A DNA stretch of 64,000 bases, taken from the NCBI GenBank assembly GCA_963971305.1, contig OZ020308.1, positions 25,697,275 through 25,761,274 of the forward strand, read 5' to 3'. Position 1 is the stretch's first letter; the number at the start of each line of letters is the position of its first letter. Below, one piece after another: positions 29,770 through 41,479 of this stretch. The position numbers and the translations under genes are program-made. The notes under the pieces were generated by a model. That model saw nothing but the letters and a program-made list of their open reading frames with translations, did no database searches and had not been told where the DNA came from. This stretch comes from Arcuatula senhousia (Eukaryota; Mollusca; Bivalvia; Mytilida; Mytilidae).

Positions 29770-30900
29770 CGACAATTTAAAGACGAGGGTATTCCGATGA
29801 ATTCGATTTGTTACCTAATATGTACTGGATACCTAACTTACACAAAATCCATATAGATCGTTTTATCTCTGCTTCAAGTAAGTTTTCTTTAACCCATCTT
29901 TCCAAAGTTCTATCTCTTACTTAAACTACTATGAAAGAATTTATTATTCAATACTGTGAAAGGGTATTCGAAAACAGTGGAATTAATTATTTTTGGAGCG
30001 TAAAAAGTTCTCTTGATGTTTTGGACAAGCTTCGTGCATTTGAAAATACTTTCCATACCGTTGATAGTTACGATTTTTCTACTTTATATACTAACCTTCC
30101 ACATAATCTGATTAAAAAAGAAATTTGAATATTTGGTTACATGGTGTTTCGACAAATCTAAAAGTGATTATTTCTGTTCTAGAGTTTCAAAATCATTTAG
30201 TAAATCATTCTTTAGTAACGAGACTCAAAAGGTTACATTAACTGGACTGACGCAGAAACTATTACTGCTCTAAATTATTGATAATATTTACATACGTTTT
30301 GGTAAACAAATTTATCGCCAAATTATTGGTATTCCTATGGGTACTAATTGTGCGCCACTTATAGCCGACCTTTTCCTATACTGTTATGAATCACAATTTA
30401 TGGCTAAATCACAAAAAGACCCCAACAAACAGAACCTAATCGAAACTTTCAATTATACTTTTAGATATTTAGATGACATTCTTGCACTTAACAATCCTTT
30501 ATTTTCTAATTTTATTACAGATATCTATCCTTCTGAATTAACCTTGAACAAATCTAACGTCACCGGTGATAGATGTCCTTTTTTAGATTTAGATTTTAGT
30601 ATTATTGACGGAAAATTACAAACCAAAGTATATGATTATAAATTTCCCTTTTCTTGAAGGAGATGTTCCACTAGCGCCGTCATACATGTCATACGGGGTT
30701 TACATTTCACAGTTAGTAAGATATGCTCGGATCTGCAGTGGTGTTTCTGATTTTAATAATAAAACCGTTTTATTACTGAAAAATTATTAAAACAAGGTTA
30801 TCGATACCACAAATTAGTAAAATCTTTTTTTTAAATTCTTCCACAAGTATCGATCTCTTATTGAAAAAAATTTAATTGTAAACGTCGTTTTCTTATAGTG
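29770..30900 (+). pseudogene. Penelope-like RT, divergent decayed copy (E)
   Basis: Conserved blocks appear in order but in shifted frames. There is a YWIPNLHKIHIDRFISASS-type block near 29825-29880, then YDFSTLYTNLPH (about 30068-30105, motif A with Asp), GIPMGTNCAPLIADLFLY (30328 on, motif B), FRYLDDILALNN (about 30460, motif C), CPFLDLDF, and YGVYISQLVRYARIC near 30690. At least three frame breaks or stops occur (for example at 30126-30128 and 30655-30657). It differs clearly from the 32.8-kb copy (YLDD rather than YIDD), so it belongs to another subfamily. Confidence 0.7.
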
Positions 30901-31106
30901 AAAGGAACATCACATCCTGAATTTTATGGTAATGTTTTTTATAAAGCTCACAATTTAAAAACAATGCATTAGAAATGAAAAATTGACTTCAAAATTTATT
31001 ACGGAAAGGATATGAATTGAATATATTGGTTAAATCTTTGAATTTAGTGTTTTTTTTTTGCAGAAATATTGATACCTTGATACTTGCTTTAAAACTTCCA
31101 TAAATC

Positions 31107-31533
31107 AATATTGTTTGAAGTGTTGTGTCGAATTTAAAATCGATACGTTTGATTTTTTTACATCAGTCGATTGATGATTCTCAGCTAGCTGTCAGTAACA
31201 GTGAGTGTTCTATGGAGAGTTTCTTTATCGTCCTTTTATTTGTTCTTGTTTTTTGTCTTAGGTTCTCTCTAGTGGAATTGGACTTTGATCGATTTGATTT
31301 TTATTGTGTGTTTAGTTTTTGAGCTTTGTCTTGGAATATTGATAGGGGGGAAGGTTGGGTCCCAAAAAACTAGTGTAACCCCGCCACATATTACATTTGC
31401 CTGTCCTAAGCCAGGAATCTTTGATACAGCTTTCGTTTGTACTTGTCTTTTTAATGTTTTCTGTTCCTTGTTCAAGATGGGGGTCTATCTGTGACTATTT
31501 CAGGGCTGGATTTGAATTATATGCATTTTATTT
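31107..31533 (+). repeat. composite repeat upstream of repeat D copy 6
   Basis: 'gaagtgttgtgtcgaattta' to 'tcagtcgattgatg' is shared with about 22080-22170. 'ccaggaatctttgatacagc' to 'cagggctggatttgaattat' is shared with 44592-44717, where it is likewise followed by repeat D. So D is probably the 3' part of a longer repeat. The ORFs at 31125-31594 lie in it and are not genes. Confidence 0.65.
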
Positions 31534-31680
31534 AGACCATGGGCCACTTGCAGAACCACGAGCAGTGCCTAATGGTCTCGTTGAAGGCTGCTGACGGTTG
31601 TCCATTGTGGTTTTTCTAAATTGCCGTTTAATTGTGGTTTGTGTCGCGTACACTTTTTCCACATCTCATTATTTTCTATT
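31534..31680 (+). repeat. dispersed repeat D, copy 6
   Basis: 'gaccatgggccacttgcaga' to 'cacatctcattattttctat'. It faces copy 7 directly, making an imperfect inverted pair. Confidence 0.75.
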
Positions 31681-31687
31681 GGAATGG

Positions 31688-31815
31688 TCTAAGTAGAAAA
31701 TAAAGTGTATGCGACACAACATGCAACCAACATAAATAAGTGGCGATTTAAAAAAAGTAATTCTAAAATGGAAAACATCCAACAGACCTCAATGTGAGCA
31801 ATGGCCAAGGCAGGC
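31688..31815 (-). repeat. dispersed repeat D, copy 7
   Basis: Reverse-oriented copy starting 'aagtagaaaataaagtgtat' and ending 'caggccttagacc'. Only about 8 bp separate it from copy 6, so the two form a foldback. Confidence 0.7.
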
Positions 31816-31879
31816 CTTAGACCAAAATATTGTTTAATGTAAAGAGCAAAGCAGCGAAACTAGGGGGAAATGTAACAAA

Positions 31880-32035
31880 TGTAACGGATGTGCTGCTGAA
31901 AGCAGAGACTGCTTACTCTTCCGGAGCATCTGTGTTCACTCCCGGTACGACTTGGGTTCAGGGTGTTGATTTCTGTTCAGTTGTTTTGGTGTTTTTACGT
32001 CTTTTATGCTGTTCTAATTCGGACTTATGACACGA
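31880..32035 (+). repeat. Penelope-like tail fragment (G)
   Basis: 'cttactcttccggagcatct' followed by 'gtgttcactcccggtacgac' resembles the reverse complement of the tail in 32085-32511 (cttactcttccggagcacct). Too short for an ORF assignment. Confidence 0.45.
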
Positions 32036-32084
32036 GAAAAAAATTAAATGAAAATGTGAGAAATATACATATCTAGATTTATAA

Positions 32085-32511
32085 GTGGGCTAACTGATAG
32101 AAGCAAAGGGGCAGCGCCAATGGGGCATTTGAGAATCAAAAGTCCGAAAGGGCAACGACAAACCAGTAAACACGAGCAAGAACAGCAAGAGATACACGAA
32201 AACATAAAATCAACAAAACAGAAACTCAAGTCGAAACAAGAGTGAACTCAGGTGCTCCGGAAGAGTAAGCGAGGAACACAAACAAAACTCTATGACAAAC
32301 CAACATCTGCACTCATCTGAGAGATAGAAAACCCATATTTGTGTACGAGTGCATGGTGTTTACCGTAAAATTTCTTGAGTGAAGACAGCAATCGAGGAGC
32401 AGCATAAACCTGTGTTAGCAATTTCTTGTCAAACGTGACGTTCTGCCAAGGAAATCGATGTAATTTCAATTGAGACTTTTGAAGAGCTCGATAAGCTGAA
32501 GAGCTAAGCAA
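32085..32511 (-). pseudogene. Penelope-like RT 3' end fragment (D)
   Basis: The minus frame reads FDKKLLTQVYAAPRLLSSLK, then KFYGKHHALVHKYG and SQMSADVGLS to a stop at 32290-32292. It is nearly identical to fragment A at 18262-18503. The 3' tail runs on to about 32085 ('gccaatggggcatttgagaa'). The catalytic domain is missing. Confidence 0.7.
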
Positions 32512-32836
32512 GCAACAACTCTTCTCTATCTACAACAGTTTCATTCTATGGATCAAAATCATGTAAAAATGCTATTTTTGACCTTTACAGGACCATAACA
32601 TCTGGCAACAACTTGGACTAAATATAGACTTTTGTGAGCTTTTGGTGATGAAGAAGGAAGATTACATAGGATTTTCTCTATCTATGGGACTGTTTGATTA
32701 ATAAGCTAAAACAAAACTAAGACCTGACCCTCCTCGTTAGCAACGGCGGCCATATATTTTGATCGGAAGTCACCACATTTGTTATCTTGCTAGGGGACAT
32801 CCCATATATGATATGTGCGAAGTTTCATTGCAATCC

Positions 32837-33661
32837 TTGCCACACGAAAAACTAAAATGTCGCCTGAAAAAACTTCTCGAAAAAGCCTTTTCAAACTCAA
32901 GGAATTTTGTTGTTTTGGGTTATAATTCTACATTCTTTTCCAAAACATCTTTCAAAGATAAAATTTGTTACACACTGGAACAAGTTTGCAGTATGCTTGA
33001 TTTCCTCATTGACAACATATTTGTCACCTTCGGAGGAGAGATTTTTCAACAACAAATCGGCATTCCAATGGGCACAAACTGTGCTCCTCTCCTCGCCGAT
33101 TTGTTTTTATACTCTTACGAGACTGAATTTCTTCAGGGACTCGTAAAGAACAAGAAGATGAAAGAGGCAAGGTCATTTAATCTTACATTCAGATATATTG
33201 ACGATGTCCTTTCTATCAATAACACTTCATTTGGTAGTTGGATTCCTTCAATATATCCTCCGGAATTGGAGATTAAAGAGACCACCGAATCTAATTGCTT
33301 CACGTCTTTCTTGGATTTGCACCTCGAATTTGACCCAGGTGGTCATCTCAGTACAAAAATTTACGATAAACGAGACGATTTTAATTTTCAAATTATTAAT
33401 TTTCCTAATCTACAGAGCAATATACCTACTTCTCCTGCATACGGTGTTTATATTTCTCAACTTATTCGATATGCCAGAGCTTGCACACATTTCACAGATT
33501 TTTTGATCAGACACCGGTTTCTTCGTGACCGACTTTTGAAGCAGGGCTATAAGAAAATACGTCTCATACGATCACTAAAAAAATTCTTTCTTCGTTATCA
33601 GCCACTAGTAGAAAAGTTCAAAATTGAGTTAAAAGATATGATAGTTAATTGTTTTAATTAG
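32837..33661 (+). CDS. Penelope-like reverse transcriptase, 5'-truncated but open
   Basis: About 275 uninterrupted codons of RT to TAG at 33659-33661. The apparent ORF begins at 32759, but its first ~26 residues come from the flanking repeat. RT similarity starts at SLPHEKLK, just after motif A. Blocks: QIGIPMGTNCAPLLADLFLY (motif B, about 33056-33115), FRYIDDVLSINN (motif C with catalytic DD, about 33188-33223), FLDLHLEF, then YDKRDDFNFQIINFP and AYGVYISQLIRYARAC, ending in a basic KKFFLRYQPLVEKF. The order and the PMG/YxDD style fit Penelope-like elements rather than LINE (FADD) or LTR types. Motif A, the N-terminus and any GIY-YIG endonuclease are missing, so it is non-functional though recently open. 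Class assignment is by motif memory. Confidence 0.72.
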   Translation: MPHEKLKCRLKKLLEKAFSNSRNFVVLGYNSTFFSKTSFKDKICYTLEQVCSMLDFLIDNIFVTFGGEIFQQQIGIPMGTNCAPLLADLFLYSYETEFLQGLVKNKKMKEARSFNLTFRYIDDVLSINNTSFGSWIPSIYPPELEIKETTESNCFTSFLDLHLEFDPGGHLSTKIYDKRDDFNFQIINFPNLQSNIPTSPAYGVYISQLIRYARACTHFTDFLIRHRFLRDRLLKQGYKKIRLIRSLKKFFLRYQPLVEKFKIELKDMIVNCFN

Positions 33662-33947
33662 TGTTTGACTGGTGTGCTGTACTGAGATGATCACCTCAAT
33701 ATCCCTATTGTGTCTCACAACTATGTTGTGTTGTATGGTCATTACCGGATCCTAAGATCGCAATGGAAGAGGGAGGTTTGGCGCCATAAAACCTGGTTTA
33801 ACCCACCATTTCGTTTGAAATGCCTGTACCAAGTCAGGACCATTGCGATCCACCAGTTCTCCGGTGTGACTGATTCGTTTTTGTCATTTTCTCTGGACTA
33901 TGAGATTGATCATTCAAGTTCGGTAGTTTTGTTATTACCTTTATTCA
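33662..33947 (+). repeat. 3' tail of the Penelope-like copy
   Basis: Non-coding tail including 'gcgccataaaacctggttta' and 'tgtaccaagtcaggaccatt'. The same block recurs at 54421-54610, showing that it belongs to the element. The 87-codon ORF at 33710-33973 is not supported. Confidence 0.6.
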
Positions 33948-34683
33948 ATAGTTCTAGAGGAGAAGATTTTTAAAGTAATGTAAACTGCTCATATGACCTT
34001 TTGGGTCAAGTGAGCTTATTATGTATTCAGTTGTGTCTTACAGAATTTCCAAGGTATACAGACATAACTATTAACTTATTTGCAAAAGTCTAAATGTTAT
34101 TTGCAAACGTGTATTGTTTGCGTTGTAAAAGAAGTATCTAGTACATTTGCAGAAGTGTATAGTTGGTTGATAAGCTAGAGTATAATTTGAGAAAGTGCTA
34201 ATGTCATCTTTAAGAGCGTTGAGCTGTGGTTTTCAAAAGTGTTAGGGCCATTGAAAAAAAGCGTTGAATAATTTGCAGAAGTGTTAAGGGAATTTGCAGA
34301 AATATATATGTTACAGTAAATATGTGTAATCAGTAAATACACGTATTTACTGAAATTTAGTAAATACGTGAATTTACTAAGGCACCCAGTAAATACATGT
34401 ATTTACTAAAAAAAGTCAGTAAATACATGAATTTCCTGAACTTTTGAAGAGATTTTACGCGTTTTTACTGATACTTATTTTAGAAGATAAACTTTGTAGA
34501 TAATTATTTTCTGTGTCAAATCATTTGTTATAAAGTTAATACAAAAGCAATGTTATGAGCATTTTACTATTCTTCACAAATATTTGACATGTTTGTGACT
34601 TGTACATTTTTTCAACATTTCAATTCTGTTAAATATTCGAAATAGCTTAATGGTTAATAGTTCCCGTTAATAGACCAATTGTG

Positions 34684-34935
34684 TATCCTAGGTGACTGAA
34701 TAGGGTCAGTTTTATGAACGTAAAAGATCCCTTTGTGGACTGCATGCCAAGTAGTGCACCACATAGGCTAAATTTTCTGCCCTTTAGCTTGTACGGCTCT
34801 TTACAAATTATTGTTCATATGTTTCCCACCTCAACCCCCATTTCATGTTCATATTATCATCTTTTTTATGTTCTTTGCCTTTAGATAATTAACCTATATA
34901 GCGTTACAATGACGTAAAACACAACCTAACTCACT
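34684..34935 (-). repeat. repeat A fragment inside the TIR element
   Basis: Reverse copy: 'aaaagatccctttgtggact', 'agtagtgcaccacataggct', 'cctatatagcgttac'. It matches 20740-21060 in reverse with about 80 percent similarity by eye. Confidence 0.65.
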
Positions 34936-35043
34936 CGCTTATAGTTAATATCTATTTTGTTTCTAATTCAATCTGATTTTGATAAAGTAATTTGTTGTTT
35001 GTTTCATTTCGTAAGACAATATCTTATAGACCATATTTCAAAA

Positions 35044-35430
35044 CTAGCAGCATGATTTCGACAATCAGGGAAATTAACATGGAAGGGATGACAAAATGAG
35101 CATGAAAATGATGATGAAGTGGAAGATATTTGGAACACAAGGTTAATCCGGGATAAGGGATGGGTAGCATGATGTAATCATTAGTCACCTGCAGGGGATC
35201 ATATGGGACCTACTCTTATCGAGACCTGCAGTAGGGCTCTTCAACTTGCAGGGAAACGTGACATATTTCCTAACAAGATGATGATCAGGTTTCCCCATTA
35301 TACCCTGAAGACCCCGTAATTTGTTATGGCAGGGCCACCCAATATCTACCATCTTGGGCACACGTCACAGTCGCTCTTTGACCCAAGCTGCATGGCCCGA
35401 CATCAGATTCTGAGCTATTTATATCAAAAC
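35044..35430 (+). repeat. repeat A variant inside the TIR element
   Basis: 'tagcagcatgatttcgacaa', 'gaaaatgatgatgaagtgga', 'gagacctgcagtagggctct' and 'tggcagggccaccc' follow the same order as 20680-20720 and 21240-21560. It faces the 34684-34935 piece in opposite orientation. Confidence 0.65.
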
Positions 35431-36128
35431 TGAGTGCCGCTGTGCATTATTAGAGATGTTCATCACCACTTTTAAAGAAAAAAGGGTTTCACAAAGCTGA
35501 CTTTTAAAAAATATATTAAGTATTATTACCAAAAAGCTTGAACAATTTAATCAACTCCTTAATAAATACTAAGCATAAACAAAATCTGATGTTTTAAACC
35601 TAAAATTGAAGTTAGAAACTACATTTAGTGTCACCAACCATGTCCAGTAAATACGTGTAAAATGTGCAAGAAAAATCAGTAAATACACGTATTTACTGGT
35701 CAACTTAGGAAATACATGTATTTCCTAAATCACCCAGTAAATACATGAATTTACTGATAGCTTTAGGAAATTCACGTATTTACTGATTACACGAATTTAC
35801 TGTAACATATATATGCAGAAGTCTATAGTTATTTTGCAAAAATGTATACTATTAGTAAATTTGCAGAATTGTTTAGGTTATACCCAGGTTGTATACATAA
35901 TTCTTTTATGTGTGTTAAAGGGTGATTTACTGTATAATTTTGTAATTCAAAGGGGTAGATAGATGCATTACAGCGTTAAATGTTTAATAAAGAATATATT
36001 GGTGATCTGCTGTAGTGTAAGGAAGATTGTTCGTATTTCCATTGCTTCATATTAATCTGAAGAAATGTAATTTTAAGAAGAGCATTTCATAAAAGTATAA
36101 GGTTTTCATAAATATGTTAGTGGTTTAC

Positions 36129-36152
36129 ATTCATTCATTCATTCATTCATTA
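36129..36152. repeat. (attc)n microsatellite
   Basis: Six attc units followed by 'attatttattctgcaggc'. Confidence 0.9.
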
Positions 36153-36900
36153 TTTATTCTGCAGGCAACCTTTGGGACTGTTTAGGTAATTGCAAAATCG
36201 TTAAAGTGGTTTGGAGAAGTATAAAGATAAAGATAAGATAAGTTTATTTGTACTAACACATTTCAATAAATGGTTATGACACATCTAAAGAGTTAATAGC
36301 ATAAAATACAAAGAAACAATATGACTTAATAAATGAAAATGGATGGATATATAATTGTTGAAACCTGTATATGTATACTCGATTAGTATATGGGTATTTT
36401 GCATATGTTTGTAGACAGAAACCAGAATTCAATATGATATTGTTATTGGTTTATATAAACATTTTTGTAATTTTAAGATGTGTGTAGTAGGTTTGAAGAA
36501 AGATATAAGGTGATACTGTGAAGGTAGCGGTAAATTGCATATGCAGAGGTGTATACTAGATGATTTTGAAAAAAAAGGTGTCTGAAGTCTGAAGAAAGTT
36601 TATTACTAAGTGGCAGCGTCTAGATGATTCACAAAAGTGAGATCATTTGTCGGGATAGAGATTAATTACAGAAGGTGTACAAGTGGCAATTTTTACACCT
36701 CTATTACAATATCAAAATGAAACAGCGATTTGCCAAAATATTAAGGTTATTTGTATGTGTTAACAGGGTTTCTTAAAATGAGTAATAAAAATGTTGTGGT
36801 GGATTTCAGAACTGTATAGGTGGTTAGTAGATGTGTATATCAAAAGTGGTTTGTAAAAGTGTATGATGAGATGTTTTACAGAGGTAAATGATATCATATG

Positions 36901-38807
36901 GTTTGTGTGAACATTAATATGTGGTGTATTTATGTGTACTTATTGTTTAGTGTATGTGAATAGACGAAGCGCGCGTTAGGCGTAGGTAAATCTTGTAGTT
37001 AGAAAAGTATAATGAATGCTTGATGCCTCTTGCAAAGTATTAAGATTGTATTGTATTATGACAATGATAAAATGCCTTTTTCCCCGAGTTGTATGAACTT
37101 TTTGTAAGTATTTCGGTACTAGTATCATAATTGAAAAATGTCTGCACAATTTAAGTGCACAAAAAAAAGGTGAAATCACAATTAAGCACGACTAGTCTTA
37201 CACATCCAATACAGCCATACCAGGAAAATACATTTTTTTAGGGTTGTTTGGTAGAATAAATGTGGAAGTACTCGTCATTCGATAATAATAATCATTACTG
37301 TTTTTGGACAGCAACGATGTTAGTCCTTGCTGATTGCCACTGTCAGATTGCATCTTACAATTTGTTTGCTTTGTTTCATGCCTTCTATCTCTCATCTGAA
37401 TGTCTAATGAGCGATAGTCCCATACTATTAAACTTTTATACTAACACGCGCGGAAATTAGACCACTTTAACATAAGTTTGTATCTGTATTGAGATGACCC
37501 GCTACTACTGTCTATCAAATGTCTTCAAATGTCTTCCGTCATGTTAAGCGGTCAACGAGCTTTGTGTGCATATGAATATTTAATGTGGTTAATCACATTG
37601 AGCCGTGAATTATTCATTTATTTAAAGCTCTTCGCACCTTTTGTGTCGATACAAGAGCGTCGTACCCTGGTGTCTAAATGAGATTTAAATAGTATACATT
37701 GTTGAAGGCTTAAAATACCAATGAGTCTTATGTTCGGTGTAACCCGATTAGGACAACGTATTGTCTTTAATTGCAATTAAACTGCAGTTACTTAAGTTGT
37801 AAAATAGCTGTAGGATTCTGTTGTAGCCGCTTTTCTTCTAATTTGGTCATCCGAATTGGAATTCTAATTTAGAATTACGAAACATATATTTTTTTTGCAG
37901 TTTACAGTATTTTTCTATTAATTTGATATATTTTTAATCAATAAAAACTGGCCAAATGCAGGCATGCCAAAAGAATATGAATGTTAACGGATGCGTTTGA
38001 TTCTATTTAGCGATGTTTTTGGTTTGCATCCTTATTTTTCTTTTGGTAATTCCGTTTTATTTTTCAGTTATGATATATAAAAATTTTTTTTTTAATTCAC
38101 TTATTTTTCTTTATAACTATCCTAACATGCCTAAGAAACATTTTTTTTTCAATAATGTTATAAACATTTTACCATTTTGTTTGAATTACACTTAACTCAT
38201 TTTCTTTGCCTAAACCGTTTGTGAAAAAGTAAAATTCAATATGACTTCAACTTGAACAATGGTCAATGATCCCCTAGTCTTATTTTAGTGTAAAGGTTTT
38301 AGATCAAGTATATGTATTGTAATTTATAAATAATACATGCCTGATTCCACTTAACCAGGCAAACCTAATACAATTATTCCAGCTGTCATTTTCAGATTAA
38401 CGGACTAGATTCTGCCGAAGGACATTGATACTTCATTACATTGTAATAAACGTTTGATAATTAACCTTTTCTGGCATTTTCATTTTTATTGCGGAAAACC
38501 CAGTTTTTTGTACAATTTTGGGGTATTTTGTAAATCGATTTGGACGCGCTATTTATATTGTTTGCTGTTTATGTTATGTCTGCACATTTGTTTTTTTTTC
38601 TACTTGTAAAAAATATTTAAACAAACGATTAGGAATCTCCATATACAATGGTCAATTTTTATTGTCGGACGTTTTAGTATTTGATACCTCAAACAAGTGA
38701 CGTTCCTTTCCAATTTTTCCTCTTTTATGAAATTAGAAATTTATATGAATATAGTTAAAATGAATGCATACAATTACGTAAACATTATATTCCTTTTTAA
38801 ATCTGAA
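36901..38807. other. intergenic, no gene recognised
   Basis: Contains a reversed fragment of the 'cctgacgcgcg' repeat at about 36958-37015. The short ORFs at 36976-37460 and 38013-38700 are low-complexity and lack support. Confidence 0.4.
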
Positions 38808-38960
38808 TAGAAAATAGAAGAAAATGAGATGTGGAGTAAGTGTACGCGACACACAGTGACGCGACACAACCTACAATATAAACGTAAGTTTAAAACATCC
38901 ACAATGGAAAACAGCCAGCAGCCTTCAATGGGACCAACGGTCGCTGCTCGCTGTTTTTAA
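38808..38960 (-). repeat. dispersed repeat D, copy 8
   Basis: Reverse copy beginning 'agaaaatgagatgtggagta' and running through 'gcgacacaacctacaatat' to 'aatgggaccaacggtcgctg'. Confidence 0.7.
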
Positions 38961-41479
38961 ATTGGCATCTGGATTGAAAATAAACTACATATGTTTCAAG
39001 CTCAAGAAAATGCCTCCTTTTTATCCTTTTTAGTTTTTCCTTTTGGGTCTGAATAGCAAAAAGACCCTTTTCCTTTTCAATATTCAGTGTTGGGCATGTT
39101 TTCTTCGGTGTCCCATGTTTGTTTTTACTTTTGTTGCGGTGAAGTGCGTCTTTGATCATTTTTCTACTAACTACAATGGATGAGCTACCTTTTTGTACCT
39201 TGTTTGTTTGAATTTTATTTTTTATATTTTTTGCTTTAAATCAGTTTTCACATGTTTAAGACAAGTTACCTTCGTACACATCACTATTGAAAAAAGATGT
39301 GCACATTTGGTCGTGTTTAAGGGGTTGTGAATCTTTCTTTTTATATTTTTGCATCTGGAATTTCAGTCTAGTGAAATGAAACCTAATTTGTTTTTTATGT
39401 TGGTGGTTTTTAATTTTTGTTTGCTGATATCATCGATTGATTTTCAGTTAATGTATGCAGAAACAGTTTTTTTTTTTCATTTACTTTGATGTTTTCTGTA
39501 AAAATGCAGCACAATGTTAAATTAAGGGGATTGATTAAGTATCAGGTTCTGATTTTGCATGGATAAAAGTAAGATTCCCCTCAACATTTAAACAATTAAT
39601 ATTCAAAATGTGTTAAGGGGTTTCCTAAAACGAGTAATAAAAATATATCAAAGTCAAAAATGGGCGGATTCCGTTAAACAGGAAGTAGGTGAAATCAAAT
39701 CCCACGTTATGGGACCCCACCACGATGCTGTATACCAAATATCAAGTGGCTGTGGTTATAGTAGTTACTGTGAAACTGTTACGCAAATTTCTTCCCCGCC
39801 CATCCGCTCGTCGCTCATCGATTTACAACCCGGATTTTTCACTCCGTGAAATCTGGCCAAAAACGTCTTTGTGGTTTGCAAAACTGTAATGGTGGCTGAT
39901 AGAAGTGTATATTAAGTTGGTTAATCCTTTGAGTGGTTTGAAGTTGTCCCTTTTGAAATGTTTTCTATTCTTATACACAGGAATCCCAACAGAAAAACAG
40001 TTAACATATGAAAGATAATAGACAAGAGCACACTAGAAGAAAACAAATAGAAACATAATATACATGGAGAGACCAAATTTTAGTGTAATGAACGTAAAAA
40101 TGGCTTGAGGGATGCACACATTAGAAGCAAATGAGGACCAATCAGGCTTAAAACACTTTTGAATTTTCAATGTTTTATTTTGTAAAACAATGGCACCTGA
40201 GCAATTGCACCAAAATATGCGACTAAATAATTTTAAAATATAAATCACAGATGTCTTCAATGTAAATATGACACAAAAATATCAAGGCATAAAATGTATG
40301 TACAGTCAAAAAGATTATTAAGCACATGTTCTTGGCCGAACCACGCCGTAGCTCTCGCTCCTTAATCGCACACGACAACCATACATACATACATACATCC
40401 ATACATACATACACACTCAGTTAGGAATTTAATGTATTGTTTCCATTGTCTTCAAACACACAACAACATATAAGTATATATTGAATAGAACCTTCCGACT
40501 AGTATTCTTGATTGTCATAAACATTACAAAACATAAGCACTTAACAGCTACAAGAAACATAAAAGTCCTGTAAAATCAACTTGTAATCAATTAAGGACAT
40601 TTTTTCTTTTGTTACAGTTTTTAAAAATGGTCATACATTAATATGAAAGAATATGTAAACATCAATTATATTGACAATTGAGTGATAATGAGTATGTTAA
40701 TAGAAATATAATTGATTTTTATATTGAGTTTACAATGTCACCGGATAATTCAAAATTTAAATTCATAAAGTAAATAAAAATGTAAATGATATCAAACAAT
40801 CAAACAAATTGATTCAAGCTTCAATAGCCAAAAGACTAAATGATGGAATTTACATATTGATATAAAATTCTGGAAATGTACATTAAAAATGAAATCAAAA
40901 TGAAAATGTAATAAATAATGAAATAAATAATGTACAAATGTTTTTAATGTAGAAATAAACAATGTTGCTGGGATCTTTGATTGCCATAATTATTTGATTA
41001 TTATTGTATATTATTTATATTTTCGTTATAAATGTGATACTAAAGTATGGAGCTTTAAAAAATCTGTTTTATAAATTACTATATAAAATAAATTCCCAAT
41101 CCAAACAAATAAATTCACTGCCCTCTGTAATAAAATTTCATACTTCATTTTTTCTAATCCTTTTTACCTTTTTATTTCTTAACAGCCAAACAGGTGTAAA
41201 TTTATTAATTTTTCAACAATCATTAATAAAAACATATAAGGTGCTTCACACCTCTTTAACAACATTAACACATTATCACACAATAAGAAAAGATTTTTAA
41301 ATATTTGAAGTACCATTATTATAAATGTAATACCCGCCACTTAATGTCAGATAACACACAAATCCCTAATCCTGTCAATAAGAACTAGAAACTTTCTAAA
41401 GGACAACGTTTTTTTTGGCAGTTTAGTAAATATTCTACTGAACAAATATATAGATTGTGATAGAAATATCTTTTTGAGC
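38961..41479. other. intergenic, no gene recognised
   Basis: Includes a (cata)n microsatellite at about 40380-40415. ORFs in the interval are short and compositionally biased. A slightly GC-richer patch at about 39660-39850 has overlapping ORFs in two frames but no recognisable domain. Confidence 0.4.

Larger units (their letters stand above)
32490..34020 (-). repeat. dispersed repeat G copy interrupted by Penelope-like RT
   Basis: 32490-32836 matches repeat G in reverse ('tgaccctcctcgttagcaac', 'ggggacatcccatatatgat', 'tttcattgcaatcc'). After the RT element, the G sequence resumes at about 33948 ('tctagaggagaagattttta') and reaches the end motif 'gaccttttgggtcaagtgag' at about 33999-34018. 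This places the RT copy as a secondary insertion. Confidence 0.6.
34302..35813. mobile_element. 1.5-kb TIR element with subterminal palindromes
   Basis: The left end tatatatgttacagtaaat (34302-34320) is the exact reverse complement of the right end (35795-35813), and similarity continues to about 38 bp. The direct repeat tgcagaa flanks it (34295-34301 and 35814-35820). Both ends hold clusters of near-palindromes on 'agtaaatacatgtatttact' (perfect 20-bp at 34388-34407, variants about 34329-34440 and 35643-35795). The interior carries two pieces of repeat A. No transposase ORF. Confidence 0.8.
34070..36900. repeat. degenerate 'tttgcagaagtgtatag' minisatellite field
   Basis: On both sides of the TIR element, short units built on (t)ttgcagaagtgt(a) recur every few tens of bp (for example 34081, 34150, 34272, 34294, 35815, 35866, 36541, 36835). 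The spacing is irregular and the units are diverged. No coding frame persists. A related stretch is at about 39878-39935. Confidence 0.5.

Noticed and set aside
32759..32836. First ~26 codons of the Penelope-like ORF
   Set aside because: This part aligns with repeat G, not RT; it is a fused read-through frame, so I start the RT at 32837.
36976..37460. Opposed ORFs of 65-67 codons
   Set aside because: No domain, AT-rich, mutually overlapping.
40380..40415. Regular catacatacata array as a possible CRISPR-like repeat
   Set aside because: A plain tetranucleotide microsatellite with no spacers.
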